NCBI GenBank assembly: GCA_910890315.1 | Contig: CAJVGD010000020.1 | Location: forward strand, 268,691-332,690 | DNA from: Serendipita indica DSM 11827 | Taxonomy: Eukaryota > Basidiomycota > Agaricomycetes > Sebacinales > Serendipitaceae | Length of the DNA: 64,000 nucleotides | Direction: 5' to 3' | Shown here: piece after piece, positions 1 to 11,745 of the stretch | How the letters are laid out: each line of letters starts with the position of its first letter | Position numbering within the stretch: position 1 is the first letter of the stretch | Notes under the pieces: generated by a model | The model's database searches: none | The model's input: the letters and a program-made list of their open reading frames with translations, nothing else | Told to the model about the DNA's origin: nothing | Position numbers and translations under genes: made by a program

Positions 1-704
1 GGAGAATAGTTGAGGAGGGAGACTGACTGAAAGGGTAGTAAGTTCTCCTCTCAGCTCCAAGTACACCAGATCTTGGTGCCGGTCCGGTGCTATGGGCAAA
101 GAAAGACTAGATTTTGTCCAGGCGGCTTTGTCGTCCGTCTGGATAAACGTTCCAGGATATTGAAACACAGGTTGCCCGCAGACACCGGTAGCGCTAAGCT
201 CTCGCAAGTCGTCCACCAAATGAATGATTTGACAGAAAAGTCTGTAGACTTCAAGTGGACACGGAACCCCGACGCGCATTGGAAGATGAAGACCTTTGAT
301 CAGTTTCCGAAGATGAGGGTACGTTTGGAGGGCTCGAAGGAGCGACAATGTCTGCTTATACGTTCGTATCTCTATCGACGCATACAGCACGCTGAGCGCT
401 ATGGGATACCCTGGCGCCACGGTCAGTGAGTGATTGCTTATCTTCTAGGCTTACACTGAGAACAGATATACGGCAACGAAATCCATGTTTCCGCGTCTGC
501 GTTGCGATGGCGTGATAGATGTACCCTGGTCAAGCGCGGTGGAAGAATGATCATTTCGAAGACTGCAATCAGAATCTCTACAGGAAGCCTCTGGGCAATG
601 ACTAGACTCTTTTGAGAGTCTTTAGCGACATCCATCGCTCTGTTCCCTTGCTGCCTAGGTGGCGACTGTTGAGACGCAGAGGCTTTCGGCTCACAATGGG
701 CCAT
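1..704 (-). CDS. F-box/LRR-like protein 1, 5' part (runs off left edge)
   Basis: Two exons are visible on the minus strand. Exon 1 (704-455) starts at ATG 704 and carries an F-box-like helix, LPVEILIAVFEMIILPPR, followed by a stretch ending SLPYICSQ. A 44-nt intron (411-454, GTAAGC...CCAG) joins it in frame to exon 2, which opens with YPIALSVLYASI and continues off the window. Exon 2 aligns with the same part of the complete F-box gene at 5015-6248, so this is a paralogue with its 3' half missing from the window. F-box proteins of this type usually recruit substrates to SCF ubiquitin ligases through an F-box and leucine-rich repeats; the substrate is unknown. The start lies 327 bp from, and divergent to, the zinc-finger gene at 1032. 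No stop or frameshift was seen in the visible part. Confidence 0.7.
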
Positions 705-1031
705 AGTCGGCGTTTTGCATCCAACTATAGTGTTTCCAGAACCTTTGATGGTTGATGACCGGACGAGGGCGGGAGCAGACTGGGGAACGAGGTGAGTCTG
801 TGTACCCTAGCCTTGTGGAATTTTATTTTGAGATTTATTTTTCAGACATTAACCGGTGTTAAGGATTTCTCACGCTAGGTTGACCGCAGGCGCCAACCGA
901 ATCCCGACCCGTCTTCTCTTTAGCTGGTTGACCTCCTTCCTCCTCGACAGACGCTCTACGACAGACGTATACGACCACACTCTTTTAGAAACCGCCATTC
1001 TTTATCAGATCTATCATCCACAACTCTCTCA

Positions 1032-2200
1032 ATGGACGCATTTTCTATGCAGAGATCGGCCCTAACAAACTGTTCCTACTCTCAAAGGACATCCACCATC
1101 AGCTCAGAGCCCTCTGTTCACATGTGCATTACAAGCTCTCAGCAGAATTCACCTGCTGCAAGTCCCAAGTCGAGGCGACGATACGCTTGGGTCAGGAGCG
1201 CCCGCAGGGGCTCGTTGTACATGGGTGACAACAGGCCAGTCAGTTTCATGTCTCATGATGACGAGACGAAACCTCCGAGTGAATACCAACGCTTACTCAC
1301 AAACCCACCGCCAAGGTTACCCAACCATGGGAACCTCCCGGAATCGACAACTCTAGACGAGTATTCTACACATCCCTATAATAGTCCTCACTTCGACGGA
1401 AGGGAACGAGCACGAGCATCTCGTTACCCCGAACAGGCGTCTACGTGTCGAAATTCACTCGAAAAGGAGATTATCGTAAATCCCAAGGATCGACACGCAC
1501 TAATAACGGCGATAATCCTCCTCTCCAACAATCAAGAACCGTCAACTTCAGCTAATGGCCAGTTTCTGACCTGGCGTGAGTCGACGATCAAGAACCTGCA
1601 GTTGCCCGAGCCGACTGCACGCGCACTCTACGCACTCGTGACAAACGCATTTACTCCAGTGCAGCTTGTTGCCGCTGGTCAGATCCAGCGATTTCTGAAC
1701 AATCATCCAGCCGAACCCATCCCACGCCACTTTATTTCAGAAGAAATTGCGGAAATACACGGAAATCATGGATGGTGTCTCATTGGGAAATGCGGTTTGG
1801 CTCGCATCTCGTTCAAAATTACTCGTCCAACTTCGGCAAGCATCGCCACGGAGAATAGGCTGGAAGAAGATCACTCACGCAAAGACATTCAATCGCTATC
1901 TATTCACATCCGGGATTCTCACTTCAAGCAGACGCCTTTCCCATGTCTTTTATGGTACGTTATGCCGTCATGTTTCACGTCTGTGTCTGACTTTCTGGTA
2001 GTCCAGCATCGTTTGACAGCGAAGGTGAACTCGACAGGCATCTACGGACTCATCCGCTGGGCGATCTTGAGTGTCCAACCTGTGGAGATATCCTCTACAA
2101 CCACGAATTACGACAAAGACACCAGCATTCCAACCATGCAAAGCAAAGCATTGGGGACAGATTCCTTCGTCTTCTCACTAGAGTGGTGCCCCTCAAATAA
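1032..2200 (+). CDS. C2H2 zinc-finger protein, copy 1
   Basis: Two exons, 1032-1954 and 2002-2200, joined over a 47-nt intron (1955-2001, GTACGT...GTAG), give 373 aa. The intron splits the second cysteine codon of the first finger (tg|t). After joining, the C-terminus shows two C2H2 fingers: C-x2-C-x12-H-x3-H (CLLC ... HLRTH) and C-x2-C-x12-H-x4-H (CPTC ... HQHSNH). Reading through the intron destroys both fingers. The N-terminal half is Ser/Pro-rich and probably disordered. The middle (roughly residues 150-270) is a conserved block shared with the copy at 3248, including NPKD, ALYALVTNAFTP and EEIAEIHGNHGWCLIGKCG. A transcription-factor-like, nucleic-acid-binding role is inferred from the fingers only. 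A possible extra intron corresponding to 3602-3661 of copy 2 is not required here, because the frame is open. Confidence 0.75.
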
Positions 2201-2384
2201 CGAATCCTTATGGACGCGTTATGTCCACCTCAAGGCTGCTCATCTGCATTATAACTAATGCCCATGGAATTCGGGCTTATACCCTCACATACATTCATCA
2301 TCTTGTTATACGACACCGTTTGCATTTGTAACCAGGTTCAAGAGACATACCGGATACGAGAGAATCGAAAACCGTCGACTATGT

Positions 2385-2830
2385 CCTAGTGACAGTTTCA
2401 GATGCACAATCCCACGCCGCGATGGATTCCCGTGTCTCCTCGTCGAGACAGTCATTGTGATCAAAGCGCTGCAGTCGTTTTGGTTCTAAAGCAGTTTAAT
2501 CGACGAGCGGAGATGTTCACATTGTACATACGTTCACATTCGCAATGCGGTGCTTCGAATTCGACGGGGAGCCCTCGATTCTTTGCCGCAAGAATGAAGT
2601 CGTCTCCCCTGTTCGGTATTACCTATGATACGTATGTGCAGAGACAATAATGCGATCAATCTGTCGATTTCGGTCGAGGTAACTGTGCCAAGATTGAGGT
2701 GATACCCTTTGTCGCATTATCTCCAAGCGTAGTACGTGATGTTTGGTTGGTATATTCTGAAAGTAATACGCCAGGATGCTGTCGGAGATGGGCAAATTAC
2801 GAAGCGAGCGACAAGATGGAAACCATGTAC
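2385..2830 (-). pseudogene. F-box/LRR-like 3'-end fragment
   Basis: On the plus strand this stretch aligns from about 2385 to 2830 with 4985-5440, which is the 3' end of the F-box gene at 5015-6248. Matching landmarks are the segments around 2549-2600 (CACATTCGCAATGCGGTGCT and following) and 2672-2720. Only the last third of the gene is represented, and the minus-strand frame is interrupted. No F-box exon lies upstream before the next zinc-finger gene. It is a truncated relic left by the tandem duplication that produced the two zinc-finger copies flanking it. The left edge is sharper than the right, which fades near 2830. Confidence 0.65.
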
Positions 2831-3183
2831 TTATGGTTGAAGGTCGGGTATGGACTGAAGCAAGAGGTGTAGGCAGCTGGCTTGAGCCAGACTTGTTCCC
2901 ACCAAGGGACCAGACGACTTCAAGAGCTCGCTAACACTCTCGGTCGTATCGGAGACGCGGACTTGGCGAGCTGGTACGTGGGACGACTTCTGGTATGCGT
3001 TGGCGGAAGATGTCTTTGTTTGTGTCGTGATCTTGTGGAATCCTTAATACACTATTTGTATGAATAGATAGACTGTACATTTGCAATCCATGTGCTGCGT
3101 TGACAACCAACCCAACTTGATCCCGTCTTCGTCCACCTGCCCAGCCGAATCGTTGTCACCTTGACGGGCAACCCCCAGCAAAC

Positions 3184-3192
3184 ATATATAAC
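3184..3192 (+). promoter_or_regulatory. TATA-like element upstream of zinc-finger copy 2
   Basis: The sequence CATATATAA lies about 55-65 bp before the ATG at 3248, in a stretch that resembles the region before copy 1 (around 963-1030). Both contain a 'CTTTATCAGA.cTATCATCC' block just upstream of the start. Similarity between the two upstream regions suggests the promoter was duplicated with the gene. No transcription-start evidence is available. Confidence 0.3.
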
Positions 3193-3247
3193 CACATTCC
3201 TTGGAAATAATCTTTCTTTATCAGACTTATCATCCCCAACGCTGCGA

Positions 3248-4408
3248 ATGGACAAGTCATGGAAGCGATCGACATGGCGAGCAAGTTGGGCCTATTCTCA
3301 TAGAACATCCGCCATTAGCTCAGAGCCCTCTGTAAACGTATGCATCACAACCTCTCAGCCAAGCACGCCTGTTGCAAGTCCCAGGCCAAAGCGATATACT
3401 TGGGACAGGAGCATCCGTACGAGCCAGTTGTACATTGGGGACAACATTATAGCCAGTCTTCTGTCTCTTGACGGCGACACAAAACCCCCCAGTGATTGGC
3501 AACGCTCGCTAACGAATGCAACCTCGCCGCCAGTAGTGACCAGCTCTCAGAAGCCCCCAGAATCACCACTCGTAGACGATTCGACACCCACCGTGCATGT
3601 TGTGAGTACATCTCATTTTCGAATAAACGAATGAACGCTAACATCTTTGTGTCCCGAATAGGCGCCTGCGGGTCGAAACTCGCTCGAGAGGGAGATTGAC
3701 GTGAATCCCAAAGACCAAGAAGCACTAGCAATGGCAATAAACCTCTTGTCACTCAACCATGAACCACCAACGTCGGCTAAGAGAAATCAGTTCCCCACCT
3801 GGCGAACGTCGACGATCAAGAACTTTCAATTCCCCGAACCGGCAACGCGTGCACTCTACGCACTCGTAACAAATTCATTTACTCCTGGGCAACTCCTCGC
3901 CGCTGGTCAGATACGGCGGTTCCTAAACAACCACCCAGCCGATCCCATCCCCACCTACCTTGTTGCCGAAGAAATCGCGGAAATACACGGAGAGCATGGA
4001 TGGTGTCTCATAGGAAAATGCGGTCTGGCGCGCATCTCGTCCAAGTTCACTCGTCTATCCTCGACGGGTACAGATGAAAGGCTGGATGACCCACCGCGAA
4101 GACAGATCCAAGCCCTATGTGACCACATTAGGGATGTGCACTTTCAACAACTACCATTTACATGTCACCTCTGGTACGTCACCTATGCATGCCCTTATTC
4201 CTCTCTCTAACCTTTTCATAGTCCAGTATCGTTTAGAGGCGAAGGTGAACTCGACAGACACTTGCGAACTCATCCGCTCGGCGACTTTGAGTGCACAGTC
4301 TGCGGCGAGATCCTCTATAGCAACGAATTGCGACGGCGGCACCGTTCAAAGCATACAAAGCAAAACAAATTCCTTCGTCTTCTCACCAAAGTAATCCCCC
4401 TCAGATAA
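3248..4408 (+). CDS. C2H2 zinc-finger protein, copy 2
   Basis: Three exons, 3248-3601, 3662-4173 and 4222-4408, keep the frame over introns of 60 and 48 nt and give 350 aa. The start at 3248 (MDKSWKRS) aligns with the start of copy 1 at 1032 (MDAFSMQRS). The central conserved block and the two C-terminal C2H2 fingers (CHLC ... HLRTH, then CTVC ... HRSKH) match copy 1 throughout. As in copy 1, the last intron interrupts the second cysteine codon of finger 1. It lies about 600 bp before the convergent F-box gene at 5015. Regulatory function is inferred from the fingers; the conserved middle domain was not recognised. Confidence 0.78.
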
Positions 4409-5014
4409 CGAAACATTCTCCATATCGCATGTTTTTCTCAAAGCCGCCCATAGGAAACCTACTTGTCTCGTCTAATGGCCCACGGAGACCCCGGATTGGG
4501 TCGATACCCAGCATATACTTCTAGTCTTGTTCTATGGTACCTTTGCATTTGTAATGTCCTGACATTATCTACGTGTTATATTAGTTTACCATCCGGAGAC
4601 TTTCGCTCCGTGTTCAACAGGGGGTCCAACCAGGCATGACTTTCTGGAGGGAATCTTTTTTTTGAAAGCAGCTCTACGTCTTTATTAGGAAAAGCCATGA
4701 CAACCCTCTGTTCGACCACATTGGAGGGCCAACGATCTGTCAGTCGCCGGAATTGGGCAAACGCAGACAGCGCCGTGTTAATAAAGCAACAATCTCAAGA
4801 CGAGAACGATAGATGTGAAATCAATCCTTTAGTCTTATCAGCGTCTAATGATTTCGGAACTCCGGCGTAGACACCTGTGCTTGAATTCGTAATTATTTCA
4901 TGGTGAAGTGTGTTAACGAAGGTAGGAAGCGCTATAAGCATATGAGATATCAAAGTCTGAGAGACACCAATTATCTCTTCGTGTCAGTTTCAGACGCCCA
5001 ATCCCAGGCGGCAA
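4409..5014. other. Intergenic, 3' flanks of convergent genes
   Basis: This lies between the zinc-finger gene ending at 4408 and the F-box gene ending at 5015. It holds a short T-run near 4650-4658 and AT-rich stretches. No open frame resembling a neighbouring family was seen. Confidence 0.4.
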
Positions 5015-6248
5015 TCATGGACTCTCGCGTCTTGTCAGCGTTCTCTGTATCGACATTATAGTACTGGTGGTGCCTTTGTTCTGAGGACGATCAGGTGGAA
5101 GAAGTAAGAGGGCAACCGTATACTTACGATCACACTCGCAATGCGCTGCTTCGAATTCGACGGGGAGCCCTCTACTCCTTGCCGCAAGGATGAGATTACT
5201 CCCCTGCTTCTGATACCAGTTACGGGATATATGTGCAGAGATGACAATGCGGTCGGTCTGCAGCTCCCGGTCGAGGTAGCTGTGCCAAGATTTAGGGGTT
5301 ACCCATAGTCGGGCTACTTCCACACGCAGTACGTGAAGTTTGGTGGGGATCTTCTTGGGATAATAGACAAGTATGTCGTCGGAAATGCGGAGGTTGTGAA
5401 CCGAGGAACAAGAGCCAAACCATGTCTCTATGAACCGATCCCAGAGGCGGCCTACACAGTGCATCATCTCCATGTTCTTTATCTTCCCGGTTGACAACAG
5501 CCGTGGTACAGTTTCAGGTGCATATGTCTCGTAGAGGCATAGAGTGTGCAGCTTCGGTTGTTTGCAAAGCCAGTCGTCGAGCAAGTTGAGTGAAGCGGAG
5601 CCCATGAGAGTGATACCCGCTAGAGAAGGTAATACGGGAGTGGTTACTGGGTTTACTTGGACACCAAGTATCACGTCCGCCAGGGTAAGATGCTTGAGGC
5701 TTTGGAAAGAGAAAATCTGTGGTGGAAGTTCCACAGATCTGAGAGAATGTTCTCCTCGTAATTCGAGAAAGTCAAGCGCCTTGTGTCGATTTGGAGCAAT
5801 GGGCAACGTCAGTCGAGAGCCCGTCCACGCGCTGTACTTCTTGTATCTCTGTGTACAGATCCCAGTAGTACTTAGCTGCTGCAAGTTATCCACTAAATGA
5901 ATTATTTGACAACATCGCTTGTGAACCTCGAGAGGATAGACAGCTTGGCTCCGCATGGGGAGATGAAGACATTTGATCAAACGTCGTATATGTGGGTATG
6001 CTTCAAGGGTTTGAAGTAGACCCAATATTTCCTTGTACGTTCGTAGTACTACTGAGGTGTAGAGCACATTGATCGCTGGTCCGTACCCTAAATCGCAAGT
6101 AAGCCAGATTCAACTTACTATTAGAGGACGAACATTGGGAACATACATAAGGAAGAGACCTCCAAGCGTCCGGCTCTGCCTTGCGATGGCGAGACAAGTG
6201 AAGCCTGGTTTGTCGAGCAGGAAGGATGCTAGCTTCGAATATTTCCAT
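5015..6248 (-). CDS. F-box/LRR-like protein 2
   Basis: Exon 1 (6248-6134) and exon 2 (6087-5015) join over an intron at 6088-6133 (non-consensus donor GTTCGT) to give about 395 aa. The splice position matches the homologous intron of the F-box genes at 1-704 and 29977. After joining, the text reads CSQ-W-YGPAINVLYTS. The body shows repeated leucine-rich motifs (SLKHLTLADV, KLHTLCLYE, VHNLRISDDIL). The first ATG in frame (6248) falls inside the F-box helix. The preceding codons still read QNLPVEVL, but a TAA stop lies just upstream, so the true N-terminus is either damaged or in an unrecognised upstream exon. Likely an SCF substrate adaptor, if functional. Confidence 0.65.
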
Positions 6249-7000
6249 TAAAACTTCGACAGGAAGGTTCTGAGCAGGACCTCCTGTGTTCTTCCAGAGT
6301 TAAGTCTCCCTGGACCATAGAGCGCAAGAGCTTACATCTGTGAGCTGGCGTATTTCATTCGATCTGGTTGAATAAATATCTATATGTTGCATATTCGATG
6401 CCATGTTCGATATTTAAATGCCTAGTTACGGCGAGCGCGGCCAAGCCTGACGAAGACCGTCGGGTGTAGGCTGGAGCAAGAGATGGAGCCACCTTGATAG
6501 CATGTCCACTCTATGATATCCAAGGTGATTAATAGTGTATATTTGCAGGGATGTAGAGCCTATATGTTTCCTAGCTTTGCAATCGACCTCCCTCCTGACC
6601 ACCTAAGGGTCGTTTGGAGTCAGGCACTCACGATGCATGGATCTCTCACTGTGATGAAAGATAGGCCTTGGAAAGAAATCGTCGCGTCGGCTACCGCGTT
6701 AACTTCTGTGCTCTTGGACATAAGTAGATGGGCTTTGTCCTCAAAGTGTAACTCATTTGGACACCGTGTGCACTAGTGCGTGTTATTCAGCGTAGATCAA
6801 CCAGTCGTAGAATCAGATGATCCAATCAGCAGGCACTAACCCGCGCGTACTATTGGCTAGATATCAGACTATAGATTTCGTATGAATCTCATCAACGGCA
6901 CAGCATGCGCCAAGATAGGATTATTTTCCCTCCTACAATTCTTCAAGTGGTACATATGGATGACGACTTTAGATATTGACCGTGATAGAATCCGAACATG
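6249..7000. other. Intergenic between F-box 2 and NLR-A
   Basis: This contains the upstream region of the F-box gene and the 3' flank of NLR-A. An 87-codon open frame at 6513-6776 (plus) has no recognisable motif and no paralogue among the neighbours, so it is not called as a gene. Confidence 0.4.
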
Positions 7001-10000
7001 TTACCAGTGGGAGTCTGTTTGAACATTTGTCCAAGAGGGACCGCATTGAAAGTGCGTAAAGTCGAGGGTGGTTGTCCGTAAGGGGCTTGTTACTGGTATC
7101 GTCAGAACATTCGGATATACCAGGCCATGGCGATTGTCTGGTGGTACCCAGAAGAGAAGCTGATCGGAGGATCGTACCCAGCCATCTTGAGACAATGAAC
7201 ACTGATTGAATCCCGGTACAAGGTTTCCCAACGGAGTACCCCGTGGCTGAGTCCTGAAATCTAAGCCTGAAGGCTCTATGTCTTTCTGGTAGGGGCTCTT
7301 GGAGCAGATGGCTAATGAAAATTTTCAGCTTGATCCCAGAAGCAGAATATGACTGACCAGTACTCGTATTCCATAGCCGAATCGTTCTGTCCGAGGAGCC
7401 AGAGACGATCCGTGAACCATCTGGTGAAAATGCGACGGCCTTGATACCACCATCATGACCTCGAAGTGGCTCCCCCAAAGGCTGCCTAGTTTCGGTCTCC
7501 CAGAGTCGAATGTTCCTGTCCCACGAGCCAGAGACGATCCGCAAGCCGTCCGGTGAAAATTCGACGGCGTACACAGAGTCTTCATGACCGCGAAGGGGCC
7601 CCCCTAACGGCTGACCGGTTTTCGAGTCCCATACTCGAATGGTCTTGTCATCCGACCCGGAGACAATTAGTGAGCCATCTGGTGAAAATGCAACACATCT
7701 GACCCAACTCCCGTGACCTTGAAATGGCTTTCCCACTGGCTGACCAGTTTCTGTATCCCACAGGCGAATTGTATGGTCTTCAGAGCCAGAGACAACTCGT
7801 GAGCCATCGGGGGAAAATGCGACGGCCAAAACTGTGGATTCGTGACCTTGGAAGGGCTCTCCTAACAGCTGACCAGTGTCTACCTCCCAAAGACGAACTG
7901 TTTTGTCCCAGGACCCAGAGACAAGTCGTGCGCCGTCGGGCGAAAAACGGACAGCCCATACCTCGCCATTATGGCCTTGTAGTGGCTGCCGTAACGGCTG
8001 ACCAGTGTCAGCCGCCCACAAACGAATCGTCCAATCGTCGGAACAGGAGGCGATTCGTGAACCATCTGGCGAGAATGCCACGGCCCTTACCCTGTCCTCG
8101 TGCCCTCGGAGTGACTCTCCTATCTGCTGACCAGTGTCCGCCTCCCACAGTCGGATCGTGTTATCTGCTGAGCCGGAAACAATTCGTGAGGCATCTGGCG
8201 AGAATGCAACAGCGTGTACAAAGTCTTCGTGACTTTGGAGTGGCTCTCCCAAAGGCCGACCAGCATCTGCCCTCCAAAGCCGAATGGTCTTGTCTTCGGA
8301 GCCAGAGATGATTTGCAAGCCATCTGGCGAAAATGCGACAGCCCAGACATCTTCTTGGTGACCCCGGAGTGGCTCTCCCAATGAACGGCCAGTGTCTACA
8401 TCCCATAGTCGAATCGTCCTGTCCGCAGAGCCAGAGACAATCCGTGAGCCGTCTAAGGAAACTGCGATGGCATTGATCCCACGTTCATGACCTAGGAGGG
8501 GCCCTCCCAACGGCTGACCCGTAGCTGCCTCCCACATTCGGATTGTCCTATCAGATGATCCAGAGATGACCCTTGAGCCATCTGGCGAAAATGCGATAGT
8601 ATTGACCGCATGTTCATGACCTCGGAACGGTTCTCCCAATGGCCGACCGGTGTCTACCTCCCACAGCCGAATAGTCTTATCCTCTGAGCCAGAGGCAATT
8701 CGCGAGCCATCTGGCGAGAAAGCGACAGCATAGATGCAATCTTGATGACCTCTCAGCGGTTCTCCCAACGGCTGACCGATTCCTGCGTCCCACAGTCGAA
8801 TTACTGTCTCACCCGAGGAGCAGGAGACTATTCGCGAGCCATCTGGCGAAAATGCGATAGCCCATACCTCGTGTTCGTGACCTCTGAGCGGATCACCCAA
8901 TGGGTGACCGGTGTCTGCCTCCCATAGTCTAAGTGTCTTATCACGCGAGCAGGAGACAACTCGTGAACCGTCTGGAGAGAATGCCAAGTCATAGACGTAA
9001 CCTTCGTGACCTCGTAGCGGCTCTCCCAACGGCTGACCGGTGTCCGCGTCCCACAGTCGAATCGTCTTGTCGGTCGAGCAAGAGGCGATCCGCGACCCGT
9101 CAGGGGAGAATTTGACGGCACTGACCAAGTTTTGGTGCCCTCGAAGGATGCTAGGAAGTCCGGGATACACGTCCTCAATCCCCCGGGTGACGGCCAAAGT
9201 ATTTTCGAGTCTCTTTAGGGCCTCAATATGTATCCTTGACTTCTTTGGCGAAAATGGAATCGCAGAGATGTAGATATGTGGTGCACTTTCCTGGATTGGC
9301 ACCGAAAATGCCATAAGGAAACGGCGTATTTCTGTCATACGGCTTCTAGTCTCTTCTTCAAGCTAAATATTGTCAAATACAAGAGCATATTGATATAGAT
9401 CACTCACCCCTCTATGGCGTGTAATGGCTCGAAGTCCGGCTATTGCTCGTGGCACATCTCTCGTGAAGCTCAAGATCTCCATCCAGTGCAGCACATGTGG
9501 GCTTTGAATAATACGCTCAAAGTCGTCCTTGAGCAATTCTCGCCACTTGTTGTCTGTTTCTGCCAAGTGGAGCAACCAATGCGAGCTCGCGTATCTAAGC
9601 CTTTTCGGAATGAACTTTGATATCCTCGCGTCAAGGTCCTCTATCTGCCTATTCGGATAGAAAGATGACTGTATTTGACAAATGTTGAACTTGACGCCTT
9701 CGGTCGGTGAATTGAGGCGTTTCAGACACCACGACGCCGCCTGACCATGTGCATTGGCCACGTTAATAGAGACCTTATTGGGGCCATCGACGTCTGAGGT
9801 CTGAGAGCGGCGTCGAAGGTATTCGACGAGGGTGGGATGCCGGAATCGGATTTGCTTTGTACTCGGATCCACACTAAGGACGCTTCCCAGATTCTGAACC
9901 AGCGCGTTCACACTCCCGCGTACTCCAGCGTGCTTGAGAAGGTCCTCCAAGTCGTCGACGGTGAGCGGCTCGAGTGCTGCAAGCAGCAGACCGAGCATAC

Positions 10001-11745
10001 TGCACATTATTGGGAGAGATTTCGGGTCTGTTCTCTCGAAAATAAGATCGTATACATCGTCTATATCTCCAGTCTGATCCACTGAAACAAGGCGTTCGTA
10101 TATGCTGTCATGGGTATCCAATGTCGTTTCGCTTTTCAGCATTCGACATGCGGTGCTTGCCCAGATGAACAAGCCGTTGGCATTCTTGACCAACCGTCGC
10201 TTCTTCTCCTCAGCCAGCAGTCCATTTATCGATTGTTCGATGTAAATGGCGATATCATCGATATTATCACCATATCTGGCATCGTGCAGCCGGTCTTCCA
10301 TCTTGACTTTGATTGGAAGTGATCCCAAGGTCGCTTGGATGACAGGATCCGGTCGACTTGTCATGAATATCTTGAGATTCGTACTTTCCCGAACGGCGAT
10401 GGAAAGCGTCTCGACGAGCTTTCTTCGTTGTACTCCAGACGTGCATTCGTCGAGTGCATCAATGACCAATATGACCCGCTTGTTCTGATGCTTCGTTGGA
10501 TCCACGATTAGTCTTTGGAACTGCTCCTCGAATGTGCTGGTCATGATCGAGGGGTGTCGTTTGACCGCATCCACAATAGATGGGGCCAGCATGGGGACGT
10601 TTTCGAACATCTGCCGGGCGAAAGTCGGACATATTTTGGTAATAGTCGACTCCTCGGTAGTGGCGATCGAGAAGAAGAAGTAACCACCGAGTAGGCCTGT
10701 CTCCTTCCAAAGTGCAATCATGCTCATCGACACTGTCGATTTACCAGAACCAGCAATGTCGCAGAGCCAGAAGATCGGCTCGGCAAACTCGCCTTCTCCC
10801 CAACGGCGGATAGAATCAAGAACAGTGACTCGTGTTCCCGGATTGCAGCGATTATGAACGATAGAAGATGTCGAAATAATAACTGGGAGTTGAGAAATGA
10901 TCACTAGATCCACTGAGGATGGTCAGGCAGAGCGACTGTGTCAAGAGCGCACGCTTACCATCTTTCGGTAGGGTCTTAGTATTCTCTTTGATGACTTGCA
11001 TATTCACTCTCAAAACCTCGGTGTCACCCTTGACAGCTTGAATATGAAGTGAAGACGATACGGCTAGAGCAGCCTGAGATGTCGTCAGTACGAAAGTGGG
11101 AGACACCAGTGGCCCGTACCGCAAGTCTTTGGTGACAATCGTCAATGTCTTGATGAAACTCTCGGATATCTCCTGCGTCCATATCAACTTTCATTGCTCG
11201 AGTCAACAGTCGTGAACGCGTTCGTGCTTCAACTGTTTTCTGTATTTCATCGAGCTTTCTGTCCAGGCCATAAGATGAGTGCCAGACCCTGGAGTATTAA
11301 ACTTGCCTGACATAGACTAGTAGTGGTTGTCGCAACGAGTCGTCCACCTGGTGGTTCTTCTCTGGATGCTCCTCGAATATGGCTATCTGGCTCTCCATCG
11401 ACTCCAAATGACCTTGTAGCCGCTCAAAGAGACGTTTCCAATCTTCCTTGTTGTTCTGGACAGCCTATCGCTGCCATCAGACAAGTCAAACACATCCTTC
11501 AGACATACGCGTGCTATCTCGAGGATCTGCTTTGTAGCTCTACATGCCGCTTTGAGAGAGGCAAGCGCATCAGATGCTTCTGAGATGTTGGCGACGAGGT
11601 CGAGAATCGGAATGGCCGTGTCGCGAGTTTTCTCCCAGCCACTGGCTGTACCAGCAGTCGACGGGTTCGATTGAGAGACAGATTGATCACTAGGATCCTT
11701 TGAACGTGGATTCTTGCCTTTGCCTTTGAGCCATGACTTGGACAT
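7001..11745 (-). CDS. NACHT-WD40 STAND receptor, subfamily 1 (NLR-A)
   Basis: Seven exons (11745-11509, 11455-11307, 11258-11120, 11073-10959, 10912-9408, 9362-7358, 7281-7001) give 1476 aa with the frame kept throughout. The intron at 11259-11306 is of GC-AG type. Residues about 1-213 form a helical N-terminus ([28 protein letters not shown]). The NACHT exon has Walker A (DIAGSGKST, about residue 268) and Walker B ([12 protein letters not shown]), and a [11 protein letters not shown] motif further on. A linker with [11 protein letters not shown] precedes 14 WD repeats of about 43 aa; repeat 3 carries one extra residue. The last exon encodes [22 protein letters not shown] and ends [10 protein letters not shown]. 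Probably a cytosolic STAND switch ATPase. A role in non-self recognition or cell death is inferred from het-D/het-E-like genes. Closest relatives are NLR-B and NLR-C. Confidence 0.85.

Noticed and set aside
856-1065. 69-codon open frame just before zinc-finger copy 1
   Set aside because: It overlaps the start region in another frame. Copy 2 has no equivalent, while the ATG at 1032 aligns with the copy 2 start.
6513-6776. 87-codon open frame in the spacer before NLR-A
   Set aside because: No motif, no paralogue, and no splice continuation.
7724-8311. Long repeated open frames antisense to the WD40 exons (here and in 13244-14524, 39208-40052, 51346-53164, 62121-63878)
   Set aside because: They arise because the 129-bp WD repeats also lack stops on the other strand. 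The peptide repeats have no sensible composition and follow the WD period.
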